Both the position numbers and the translations under genes were made by a program. This document shows, in pieces, positions 20,717-29,090 of a stretch of DNA of 64,000 bases. The DNA lies in assembly GCA_023334545.1 (NCBI GenBank), contig JAADVB010000033.1, positions 1 through 64,000 on the forward strand. The letters are read 5' to 3'. The DNA is from Salisapilia sapeloensis. Its lineage: Eukaryota; Oomycota; Peronosporomycetes; Peronosporales; Salisapiliaceae. Positions within the stretch are counted from its first letter, which is position 1. Every line of letters begins with the position of its first letter. Under the pieces are notes generated by a model, which was not told where the DNA came from, ran no database searches, and saw only the letters and a list, made by a program, of their open reading frames with translations.

Positions 20717-22099
20717 CTAATCGACCTCTGTCGTGTCCGCATTAATGTTCAAATCAAGCTCTTCTCCAGTAATGCGTTTGTACAAGTCCAGAACGTCATC
20801 TGCCGTTGTCTCAAAGTGGCTCGTCGCGTCATACGACGTACTGATAAAGCAATTGTCATCCTTCCCGTCTCCCTTCGGCTCGTACATGTCCGTGACAGAA
20901 TCAAAGCGGTCGACGTACTGTCCAAGGAGCTTGACGCCAGGTTCCAGTTCTTGCAACGGCTCGTTCGTCTCGACCAAAGTGCTCACGATCGCAACGTACA
21001 TGCCATTCGCGGCAACGCAGTGGGCGCTAGAGACGACGCAGACGTAAATGTCGTGCGAGCGATTCGCCTGTGCGGCAGGGATGATAATCTGGAGGCTCTC
21101 GGCGTCATTCGTGTTCGGGATCGGGTGGTCCAGTAGGAAGATACTGCGAACCGTCTTTCCGTTCTTCACGAGCTTGTCGTCGTTAAAGTAGGACGGGTCA
21201 CCGATGACCATCTTGGCTTTCGCCATCTCATTGTCGCACTTGATACCCCACGCCTTTCCATCCTCGTCCTTGAGGATCTCATCGACGCCACGGTTGAGCA
21301 TAAAGGTTCCGCCGTGGATAGCACACAGGCGCGAGAAACCTTCCGGGAGACCTCCAAGGCCGTAGATCGGGTAGATGTACGGAGACTTGCCGTATCTCTC
21401 GAGCGAGTACGCGTACAGCTTGATGGCACGCACGGTCTCAATGGCCGGACGCTGCATGTAGCTTTCGTCTCGCATGAGCGCCATGGCGTGTCCCATGAAG
21501 CTCTGAGTGTTCGCATCGACACCGTACTTTTCAAAGAGTTCACTCATGGGCTGCGTATGCAAATCCATGCCTTCATGCGTCTTCTTATCGTCTTCATCGT
21601 AGTTGTAGATAAAGATAAGCAACTTTCGGAATTTACGCTTTTCAAACATGCCCATTAAGGACGTACGCAAGGCTTCATCAGCCGTCGCAGGAACCTTATA
21701 CGTCTTACCACTCTTCACGACGTAACTCCCATCAACGTTCTTGAACTCAAGATAGCGCGTGACTTTGGTATGCAACAAGACTTTGACGAGTTTACCGCAC
21801 GCCATGATGAATTTCGGAATCAAATCGATATTGTAGTCCCTGTTGGAGCCTAAAAAGTCCGGAGGTGTCTCTCCTGGCTTGTACTTGGCGTACAAATTGG
21901 TCAGATTGAGCGAAGCACAGTCGCCGCCGTAGTATGGATTCCTGTCTAAATGCAAGACCTTCTTGCCATTGACAGCAAGGAGGCCACTGATGATACACTC
22001 CTTGAGCCCCGTGCCAAGGATGATGGCATCATACTCTCCGTCTGCGAGGGGGGCGCACCCGTCTTGCAGCCACGCAAAGTCTTGCTTACTTTCGCTCAT
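20717..22099 (-). CDS. GDI1: Rab GDP-dissociation inhibitor
   Basis: Single-exon 460-residue protein, the usual length for RabGDI. It extracts prenylated GDP-bound Rab proteins from membranes and returns them to donor compartments. The N-terminal FAD-fold-like signature YDAIILGTGLKECIISGLL is followed by GKKVLHLDRNPYYGGDCASL, and the Rab-binding MAYMQR-equivalent and YMQRP segment is recognisable in MRDESYMQRP. YGLGGLPEGFSRLCAI and the FISTSYDATSHFETT C-terminal block are also typical. ATG at 22099. It is divergent from the ARP4 gene, with 136 bp between starts. Codon use is GC-richer than the surrounding DNA, as expected of a strongly expressed gene. Identification is certain. Confidence 0.97.
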   Translation of the reverse strand: MSESKQDFAWLQDGCAPLADGEYDAIILGTGLKECIISGLLAVNGKKVLHLDRNPYYGGDCASLNLTNLYAKYKPGETPPDFLGSNRDYNIDLIPKFIMACGKLVKVLLHTKVTRYLEFKNVDGSYVVKSGKTYKVPATADEALRTSLMGMFEKRKFRKLLIFIYNYDEDDKKTHEGMDLHTQPMSELFEKYGVDANTQSFMGHAMALMRDESYMQRPAIETVRAIKLYAYSLERYGKSPYIYPIYGLGGLPEGFSRLCAIHGGTFMLNRGVDEILKDEDGKAWGIKCDNEMAKAKMVIGDPSYFNDDKLVKNGKTVRSIFLLDHPIPNTNDAESLQIIIPAAQANRSHDIYVCVVSSAHCVAANGMYVAIVSTLVETNEPLQELEPGVKLLGQYVDRFDSVTDMYEPKGDGKDDNCFISTSYDATSHFETTADDVLDLYKRITGEELDLNINADTTEVD

Positions 22100-22235
22100 T
22101 TTCAGATCTAATCCGTTTCTACCTCTCTCTCTCTTCTTTAAAATTTCGAATTATTACATCTATTTCCATGGAAATGTATATAAAATATAGAGCTAATATT
22201 CTAGACACCTGCCTTTTTAGTAGAATAAAAAGACC

Positions 22236-23393
22236 ATGTATTGTGGTGATGATGTCGAAGCGGTCGTGGGTGATGTCGGGTCGGGAATAAGTAAATTTGG
22301 ACTTGCTGGGGAAGATACACCCAAGGTCGTCATTCCGACTTTTGTGGGTAGACGTAAAGACGATTCAGTCGTTGTGAATGGTCTCGAAGCCGCGGAGCAA
22401 GTGGAGCTCACGTCTGGAGCGTCAGACTGGGATGCGATGGAAAAGCTTTGGTCGTATGCTTTCCACAATCTACACATCGAGCCAGCGTCTCATCCCGTCA
22501 TCGCGTCGTCTACGAACGATTTGCAACGCTATATGACGATGATGATGGAGACGTTCCAAGTGCCAGCTTTCTACGCTGCTCCAGACGCCGTTTTAAACGC
22601 CTTTGCCTTTGGTCGATCAACTGCCTTAATTGCAGACATTGGCTTCGGTTCCAGTCGTGTCACTCCAGTCGTCGATGGCTACGTCCTGCACCAGCCCAAG
22701 CAGACATCGAGCGTTGGATGCAATCGCTTAGATCAGTACTTGCAGGAAATAGTAGAAAAGAAATACCCAAACGCAGATACGAGTCCTCGTAGGTGCTTTA
22801 GTATATCGTACAATGCGAGTGAGGGTAAAGTCGCTACGCGACGGGAGCATAACATGACGTCAAGTCATCTAGACTACCTCAAGCGACAGCTATTCGCACA
22901 GACGAGAGAGTCCATTTGCTTTACAAGCGGATCACCAGTCGATAACGACGACACGGATGAGTCGCTCGACGAGTCCTTCGAGCTGCCGGACGGACAAGTC
23001 GTGAAGCTCGCGAAAGAGCGGTATCAAGTACCAGAACTCTTGCTCCAGCCTCCAGCTAGCGAAAGCAAGAAGGGATTAAGTAGCATGCTTTATGACGCTG
23101 TGGAAGGCTGCGACGCCGATTTGCGTCGAGACTTACTTTCCAACATCATTCTCTGTGGCGGTGGGAGTCTCACAACCGGTCTGACCGAACGTTTACATCA
23201 GGACTTGACAAGTCGTGTCCCGAGTACCTTTAAAGTCCGTTTCTTGAACGGCGTGCAGGTGGAACATCAGTTCAGTTGTTTCATCGGTGGCTCGATCTTA
23301 GCGTCCCTCGGTAGTTTCCAACAGCTTTGGATATCCAAGCAAGAGTATGAAGAAGTAGGTGTCGATCGACTTTGTCAAGAACGTTTGCAATAA
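22236..23393 (+). CDS. ARP4: Actin-related protein 4 (BAF53/ARP4 family)
   Basis: Single-exon 385-residue actin-fold protein. It starts MYCGDDVEAVVGDVGSG, which corresponds to the MYGGDEV..D.GS start of ARP4/BAF53, the nuclear actin-related subunit of the NuA4, INO80 and SWI/SNF-type chromatin complexes. Other supporting segments are FGLAGEDTPKVVIPT, the long insertion typical of ARP4 before the subdomain-4 region, and NIILCGGGSLTTGLTERL. The end is shifted from conventional actin (no KCF C-terminus) but keeps FIGGSILASLGSFQQLWISKQEYEE. It is somewhat shorter than fungal or animal ARP4. Tail-to-tail with the PX-domain gene, 28 bp apart. Confidence 0.88.
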   Translation: MYCGDDVEAVVGDVGSGISKFGLAGEDTPKVVIPTFVGRRKDDSVVVNGLEAAEQVELTSGASDWDAMEKLWSYAFHNLHIEPASHPVIASSTNDLQRYMTMMMETFQVPAFYAAPDAVLNAFAFGRSTALIADIGFGSSRVTPVVDGYVLHQPKQTSSVGCNRLDQYLQEIVEKKYPNADTSPRRCFSISYNASEGKVATRREHNMTSSHLDYLKRQLFAQTRESICFTSGSPVDNDDTDESLDESFELPDGQVVKLAKERYQVPELLLQPPASESKKGLSSMLYDAVEGCDADLRRDLLSNIILCGGGSLTTGLTERLHQDLTSRVPSTFKVRFLNGVQVEHQFSCFIGGSILASLGSFQQLWISKQEYEEVGVDRLCQERLQ

Positions 23394-23421
23394 GAGTTGG
23401 AACAAGGAAACATATCTCTTT

Positions 23422-24081
23422 TCAATGTCGACTGGAAAACGTACTCGACTGATCGTCACGCACGACGGCGGTCATGTCGAGGAAATCACATAATGCAGTA
23501 CTTGTCTCTGGTGCCATCTCTTGATGCTGAAGGACGTTCGTCAAGTACCGTTCCAACTGGGACTTGCTAGATGATGTTGTCGGCGGTTCATCACATGGTA
23601 GTGGACAGTCCTTTTGTACTGGAGACGGGAGGCGTGTATGCAATGCCTCAAAGTCCTGGTACTGACGTCTGACGTCCCATTGGTCCTCTTCTGCCTGGAT
23701 GACTACCTGGTACGATCGGAAGACTTTCTTCCCCCAGACCGCAGATGACGCCGATGGGATCGAGACGTGGATGATCGCTCGATCGTCACTGTGGGATGCA
23801 TCTACCTCCGTCTCGGGCTGAGAGATTGTCGAGACGGAGTTGACGGGATACTTTTCAAAGAACGAACCGTAGTTGGAGCTGTGGTAATGCCAGTTGGGGT
23901 ACCTTCCTTTCTCTGCATAGTAAGCAGTGGGTGATGTGGGGACGCGTGAGCTTGGAAGCACTTCCTCTGAGACTGGTGTCGACGGCAGTAGCGCACTGAC
24001 GGCCATGACACAGGTGCAGACGTAGACTGGGATGCCGAGCATGATCTCTAAGAACGTAGTCCCGTTGTCGTTTATGGACAT
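23422..24081 (-). CDS. PX-domain protein with N-terminal membrane segment
   Basis: 219 residues, single exon, ATG at 24081. A hydrophobic stretch near residues 11-31 (LEIMLGIPVYVCTCVMAV) could be a membrane anchor. A Ser/Pro-rich linker follows, then a PX phosphoinositide-binding domain from about residue 98 to 208. PX landmarks are IHVSIPSA, a basic-aromatic strand FRSYQVVI, the WDVRRQYQDFEALHTRL segment (the R..Y..F..L signature), the Pro-rich loop, and the SQLERYLTNVL helix. Sorting-nexin BAR helices are missing. It may sit on endosomal membranes; partners are unknown. Confidence 0.82.
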   Translation of the reverse strand: MSINDNGTTFLEIMLGIPVYVCTCVMAVSALLPSTPVSEEVLPSSRVPTSPTAYYAEKGRYPNWHYHSSNYGSFFEKYPVNSVSTISQPETEVDASHSDDRAIIHVSIPSASSAVWGKKVFRSYQVVIQAEEDQWDVRRQYQDFEALHTRLPSPVQKDCPLPCDEPPTTSSSKSQLERYLTNVLQHQEMAPETSTALCDFLDMTAVVRDDQSSTFSSRH

Positions 24082-24447
24082 CTAGAAAAAATGCTGGTTG
24101 GAATCATACTTTTAAATACAAGATACAGAACGAACGTCACTGAAGAGGAAGAAGTAGGTTGAGAGGATCCATTGGCATCCCCAGAAGAGACGTACTAGGT
24201 GGGAAGGAGTACATCCTCGACGGAACTCTATCCAGAGCACACACGTAGCACCAGTCTACTTATACAGTTAGCTTTGGTGATTAATAAGTGGGGATGAATC
24301 GTACCCATAGGATGCATTGGACTAGTTCTCGACTCCGATGGAGCATTCGTACAGGCGAGTCACTTTTAAGGCACCAATCGCATCGTATCTCTCCAAACGT
24401 CCATTCCGAGAAATAGAGAAGAGAGAGGAAGAAACTGATGGCCAATT
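24082..24447. other. Intergenic stretch, no gene seen
   Basis: 366 bp between the start of the PX gene and the stop of the small membrane-protein frame. No domain-bearing frame is seen; it presumably carries the PX-gene promoter. Confidence 0.45.
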
Positions 24448-24669
24448 TCACACAAAGCTAGTGCAAATGTAAGTGAGGAATGAAGCATTGTAGATTGCAA
24501 GCGTAGATACATCGACGGGGAAGATGAATTCAGAGATACGGGTAGTTGCCTTCGGAAGGAGATGTTTGGCAACGTAGAAACCACCGGCAATGGCAAATAC
24601 GATATCGAGTGAAATCAACGTGCTTGTGGCAATCAGCAGCGACTCGGTCGAGGATTCCATGTCCCCCAT
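24448..24669 (-). CDS. Possible small membrane protein (73 residues)
   Basis: ATG at 24669 opens 73 codons. Two hydrophobic segments are evident: residues about 10-33 (SLLIATSTLISLDIVFAIAG) and about 53-72 (LAIYNASFLTYICTSFV), separated by a basic linker containing KHLLPKATTR. This could be a two-pass membrane protein of an organelle. A different open frame (24366-24596) overlaps the 3' part, but no intron joins them convincingly. No family is recognised. Composition and the plausible ATG support coding weakly. Confidence 0.35.
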   Translation of the reverse strand: MGDMESSTESLLIATSTLISLDIVFAIAGGFYVAKHLLPKATTRISEFIFPVDVSTLAIYNASFLTYICTSFV

Positions 24670-24811
24670 CACTCGCGGGCGAGAGTTTAATGTCGAATGC
24701 GTTCCGGATGGCTGCAGATCACAAAGATGGGGCGAACCAATCAAGCCCAGTGTATCTTCAATGCATCTATTGACAATTTAAGTTAATGTATGCAATACTC
24801 AATACCATATA

Positions 24812-24884
24812 GCTCCTTTGGCTCAGTTGGTAGAGCGTCAGTCTCATAATCTGAAGGTCGCCAGTTCGAGCCTGGCAGGGAGCA
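24812..24884 (+). tRNA. trnM-CAT: tRNA-Met (CAT), elongator type
   Basis: 73 nt that fold as a standard cloverleaf. The acceptor GCTCCTT pairs with AGGGAGC, the D arm is GCTC/GAGC, the anticodon loop is CTCATAA (anticodon CAT) on the stem TCAGT/TCTGA, and the T arm is GCCAG/CTGGC with a TTCGAGC loop. The TCAGTCTCATAATCTGA anticodon arm is characteristic of eukaryotic elongator tRNA-Met; initiator tRNA has a different arm. The discriminator is A. There is no intron. Confidence 0.95.
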
Positions 24885-24886
24885 GC

Positions 24887-24892
24887 TTTTTT
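24887..24892 (+). terminator. RNA polymerase III oligo-T terminator of tRNA-Met
   Basis: A run of six T residues starts a couple of bases after the tRNA 3' end, the usual polymerase III stop signal, and is followed by further T-rich sequence. Confidence 0.7.
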
Positions 24893-25350
24893 ATTTTCTT
24901 ATGACATCGCCTTCCCTTTCATCGTTACAAAGGATGGACTTGAATATATATTTTACCTTTACAACAATAGCTTTATCACGCTCTATCGTCAGTATTCTGT
25001 TGTACCCATTATTTCGATAATTCGCTTAGGTTGTGTTCGTAGAGCAGATAATCGGGTATCATGCAAGCAGCATTATGCATTCTGAACAAACACGCAAAAG
25101 CTGTGATAGGAGTGAATACCCAAGTCTTTGGCGGCGCATCCTATGCTAACATCGCTTTCTACTTTTCCTTTTATATCCGCGTATATCGTTCGCTCTTCAG
25201 CCAGGCTTTGGTGAGGAGTGGTGTCGAGCATATCCTCAGAAGCCGTTCAGATTGAAGTGTCATTCGCTTTACTTGCAACATTGAGCTCCTCGTCAATTCA
25301 TTGGGACCGGTACAGTGTGCGTCGCAAATATCGCTCAATTATTTCATCTA
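24893..25350. other. Intergenic stretch, no gene seen
   Basis: Between the tRNA-Met terminator and repeat copy B. Short open frames (for example 25061-25255) have no recognisable domain. The repeat element could extend leftward into this part, but the corresponding side of copy A is outside the window, so the boundary cannot be set. Confidence 0.5.
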
Positions 25351-25665
25351 TACTGTACTACGCCTGCTCCGAAATAATAGCGAAGAGCTCACCGAGTCTT
25401 TCGCGCGCTTTTTTTAAATTTGCACATGTCGAGCACCATACATGCCTTGAAGGCTTCTTGAAGATCATTTCCTCCTGATTTCATCGAAAACGAAAAATCA
25501 TTTGCTGTTGTACTTCTTGTTTGGCGAGAAAGTTATTTTGAAGTGTTTCGCTAGGTTTCTGATGGCAAGTGGCAAACGAAATCGACTATTCTCAGCGAAC
25601 GCGGAATTGCTCGTTTCGACTATCATGAATATAATTGCAAAATGTCCAATTTTACAGAATCGACA
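25351..25665. repeat. Dispersed repeat, copy B
   Basis: Second, same-orientation copy of the element at 1-345. The shared block starts around CCGAAATAATAGCGAAGAGC and continues with scattered substitutions to about 25665. It lacks the 26-base insertion present in copy A. From 25502 a frame stays open to 25759 and aligns with the frame in copy A from 178 (shared KCF.RF.MAS, NRLFS.N.EL and IMN blocks), although the apparent start is TTG. Neither copy has an evident promoter or ATG, so this is more likely a fossil of a coding repeat than a live gene. Confidence 0.75.
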
Positions 25666-25984
25666 TGAGCAAAAACATAGTTTTGATGATTTTAATGAAA
25701 GTTTTTATACGTTATGCGAACCTCTACTAGAAGCTACCTACACTTTTTACAAATGGTAGAATGAAAAGCTAAAGTACAATTTTTACATTCCGAACTTCAT
25801 TTGAATCCAAACTCGGTGGGATAGATGACAGATGTAGCCAAAGAGTTGACCTCGTGAGCTTATTCAGTCATTCTATGGGTTGAAAATCCTTGTAGTGACT
25901 TGACTATCCTAATGAGTATTTACAAGTTGTCAACAAATAAAGTATCATTTCCAATTTCGATCGAACTTGCACAAGCTCTCTACA

Positions 25985-27736
25985 ATGGTCAAGCATGAGC
26001 ATACTTGCCAAATCTGCTTCGATTCGGAAGGTGAAGATCCAGCACTTGGTCTACGTTTCGCGACGAAGATATGCTGTGATGAGTGTCCTGCTGTCGTATG
26101 TGAGACTTGCTATGGCGCCTACTTGCTTTCGAGTATGGAAGTAGCATTTCCGGGTGCATTGCCAAGGATTCGCTGTCCAATTTGTCTAGTGCCGCTGGTC
26201 AAGGCTCGCTGGGCTGGGTTCATTGGAATGTGTGAAGAGACACAGTGGATGATAGCTACGTACGAAAATCTATGCAGTTTAAGCTGTTCTTTTCGTACTC
26301 CCTGCTGCGAAAACGCTTCGTATACTCATCTACCATCCGTGCCATATGAACAAGAGTCTGCCAATCAACCTTGGAGCTACGTCGCACTCTTCAATGATGA
26401 AGTGGATGTAGAAGATGTCCAGAAAGACAAGATAAAAGCTCAACTACATGATACGCTGGACAAGTTTTGTCATCATCAGTTGCCTGCACGAGACCTGGTC
26501 AACTTCTTAGACATCAATTTTAATCCAGACGAAAGAAAGCAGATGCTGAACAACGTCACAGGCGCTATGATAGACGATGAACGCCGAGCAGCTCTCCTTT
26601 TGGCTTACCACTACGTCAACAGGAAAGTGTATACTCACTGCTGCAATTATCCTGTATGCTTCAATTGCAAGCGGCGACGTCACAATGATAACCCGTGTCC
26701 ATGTGAAAAAGAGGACGAAGAAGAAGTCCGGGACACGGACATGATTGAATGCCGACAGTGCCACGTGCCACTCGTGAGAGTGGAAGGTTGTAATGACGTC
26801 TCATGTATATGTGGCTTCCGCATGCGGTGGGATACCGAAGTGGACATTGCACAACGAAATCGTCGCGGTATTATTCCTGTGGACGTCTTTGATCGAACGC
26901 TGTATGACCAGTGGAAGCATTGGCACGAAATGTTCCATGAAGAAATTGAACTTCCGCTCCGACAACTACAGTTGAAAATATTGACGACCATCATGGTGAA
27001 GAAGAGGATACCGTTTGCTCATTATATGCAGCGATGGCTGTATAAGCATTGTCTTGCGAGATTATTGACACAGCGGCGGATTGAGATCATCCTGATGAGC
27101 AAGAACGCGAAATCGTCAGCACTACTGGAATCTTTAGGAAGCCAAGTTTGGAAGAACCGCTGTACAGAACGTCTTCGACAGCAGTGTCCATCAATTGAGA
27201 GACTACGGCGATTCACGTGGCAATCCCGCTTCTCATACCATGTCCTCCGTCCGGATGAGCTGTGGCGAACGAGTACTCAACTTTTTCTACAGACAGAGCA
27301 GAAGCGATCATCTGCTTTGGTGGACGCCTTCCGTCGATATGTGTGGTCGTTTCGCTGTACACGAGTGATCGAAAGTCCTCCAGACTTGGGTTTGGAACGG
27401 ATGAACATGCTGCGTAGCATCAGTGAGAAGCCTTTGTTAATTTTTGTGCAGAGGACGATACGAAAGATGTGGCACCATCACTTTACGCTTACATGTCTGG
27501 AGGAAATGAAAATAGTTCGAATCTCAAGGATACAGTCGCTGATGAGTCAAGATACCAAGGATGTCATTCGCAATGGACTACAACGAGGTTTCTGGCGCAT
27601 ACGATTCAAGTGTCAAATCCTACCGGCAATCCGATCCTATCTGCTATTCAATTCATCAAAAATGGATGGTATGCCAGATGAGCTACATGAACTAAAAGAA
27701 TCGATCGCAAGTATGATGGCCATCGAGATCGAATAA
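25985..27736 (+). CDS. RBR-type (RING-IBR-RING2) E3 ubiquitin ligase-like protein
   Basis: 583 residues, single exon, ATG at 25985 (a TTG lies upstream in frame). RING1 begins CQICFDSE at residue 8 and ends CPICL. An IBR-like Cys-rich patch is near 215-240 (HCCNYPVCFNCKRR, CPC). RING2 has IECRQCHVPLVRVEGCNDVSCICG; the Cys in GCNDVSC sits where RBR ligases carry the catalytic cysteine that accepts ubiquitin. The C-terminal 280 residues are basic, helical and Trp/Arg-rich, with repeating R..W..R..F spacing (FTWQSRFSYH, RYVWSFRC, GFWRIRF). That pattern resembles Sfi1- or IQ-like helices and may bind a calmodulin/centrin-type partner; this last point is inference. The dispersed repeat lies about 320 bp upstream. 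Confidence 0.78.
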   Translation: MVKHEHTCQICFDSEGEDPALGLRFATKICCDECPAVVCETCYGAYLLSSMEVAFPGALPRIRCPICLVPLVKARWAGFIGMCEETQWMIATYENLCSLSCSFRTPCCENASYTHLPSVPYEQESANQPWSYVALFNDEVDVEDVQKDKIKAQLHDTLDKFCHHQLPARDLVNFLDINFNPDERKQMLNNVTGAMIDDERRAALLLAYHYVNRKVYTHCCNYPVCFNCKRRRHNDNPCPCEKEDEEEVRDTDMIECRQCHVPLVRVEGCNDVSCICGFRMRWDTEVDIAQRNRRGIIPVDVFDRTLYDQWKHWHEMFHEEIELPLRQLQLKILTTIMVKKRIPFAHYMQRWLYKHCLARLLTQRRIEIILMSKNAKSSALLESLGSQVWKNRCTERLRQQCPSIERLRRFTWQSRFSYHVLRPDELWRTSTQLFLQTEQKRSSALVDAFRRYVWSFRCTRVIESPPDLGLERMNMLRSISEKPLLIFVQRTIRKMWHHHFTLTCLEEMKIVRISRIQSLMSQDTKDVIRNGLQRGFWRIRFKCQILPAIRSYLLFNSSKMDGMPDELHELKESIASMMAIEIE

Positions 27737-27831
27737 GATTTGTTAATTGAAATAGAGTGGTATTCGTCCAATTGTATTAAAAGATGGCAGTTTGTGTAGT
27801 TAAAACACAATTAACGATCTCATTTACGATC

Positions 27832-29048
27832 ATGGAGGTCTTTCGTGTGTCAGCACCGGCCAAGGTCCTTTTATTCGGAGAGCATGCAGTCGTCTATGGG
27901 CATACTTGCATTGCAGCAGCTTTGAGTGACTTGAGACTCATCACGGAACTGGTACGTCTCGATTGTCATTGGATATGATGTAAGCATCCTCATGCCGTCC
28001 CTAGGTGTGCACGTCTCACGGATCGGAGGGATTTACTTTAGAATTTGAGGAACCAGTATCTAAAACAAGTCCTACTCCATTACGACGTACGCTCTCGTTC
28101 GAGCAGTTGCGAGAAGCTTGCAAAGGCTTCGAGTCGGATGAGTTCTACCTCCCGGCCCCAAACCAAGACTTTTTGCGTCAAATGGACGGCCTTGTAGCTG
28201 ATGAAAGTCTAGAGGATGCCAACGCCCTTCGTCCATGCTTGTTTCTCATTTGTGCTCTCTTACGTCACTCTTCTATCTTCCAAGGACATCAGAAGCGTCA
28301 CAATGGCTTGCATCTGACGATCAAGTCGTCCAACTTTCCAATTGGTGCTGGTTTGGGCTCATCTGCTGCTCTCGGCGTGTCCATTACTGGTGCTTTAATC
28401 GAGTACTTACGTCAGTATGAAAAAACTGACCTCCAGAATGACTATGTGACGGTCAACAAGTATGCCTTTGCCTGTGAAGCCATCCTTCACGGCACTCCTT
28501 CTGGCGTAGACAACACTGTCTCGTGCTATGGAGGCGCCCTTAGCTTCACAAAGCTCCCAACACCTTCGTTCCATAGCTTTGCTTCCAATTTAAACGATTT
28601 TCGTTTCCTCATCGTTAACACCAACGTACCCAAGTCTACCAAGCAGCAAGTCGCAAACGTTCGTGCACTCTACGATTCTCAAAAGGAGGAAACGGAAGCC
28701 AAATTCAAAGACATTGATCACATCGGCCAACAGTTCATCGAGTACAGTGCATCTTCCAGCCTAACGGAATCGAAGCTCCAGCATCTTATCGAAACGAACC
28801 ATTCGATCCTATCGGCTCTAGGTGTCAGCCACCCTCGTATCGAAGAAGTCTTGTCAATCTGCCGCAAGTACGGCGTGTCGACGAAACTCACTGGAGCTGG
28901 CGGTGGCGGATGCACCGTCTCGCTACTCCCATCTTCCATCACAAGTGACCAACTAGATGCGATGCAAAAGGAACTACGTGAGCATGGGAACGACTGTTTC
29001 CTCACTAGTGTTGGTGGATCCGGTTACATGATCCACTCGAACGAATAA
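27832..29048 (+). CDS. MVK: Mevalonate kinase
   Basis: Two exons, 27832-27951 and 28005-29048 (387 residues; family about 390-400). It phosphorylates mevalonate with ATP in the cytosolic or peroxisomal isoprenoid/sterol-precursor pathway. GHMP-kinase motifs are clear: SAPAKVLLFGEHAVVYG at the N-terminus, the ATP-binding loop PIGAGLGSSAALGVS, HGTPSGVDNTVS, and the C-terminal KLTGAGGGGCTVSLL. The junction in phase 0 restores ITELVCTSHG. An in-frame ATG at 27784 would add 16 residues, but the shorter start matches the family. It follows the RBR gene by 95 bp on the same strand and is tail-to-tail with the kinesin gene (42 bp). Confidence 0.95.
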
Positions 29049-29090
29049 AACACCACGAGATAGTCCACAACGATACTTGTTCGTGTTCAT

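Noticed and set aside
21166-21658. Open frames on both strands within the Rab GDI gene
   Set aside because: They result from the GC-biased codon use of GDI; GDI is conserved end to end in its own frame.
24366-24596. Second frame overlapping the small membrane-protein frame as an additional exon
   Set aside because: No GT..AG pair joins it in phase; the only candidate intron would be about 19 nt.
1-25665. The two direct repeat copies as long terminal repeats of one giant element
   Set aside because: The 25 kb between them holds ordinary single-copy housekeeping genes and no integrase, reverse transcriptase or other element genes, and no target-site duplications are visible.
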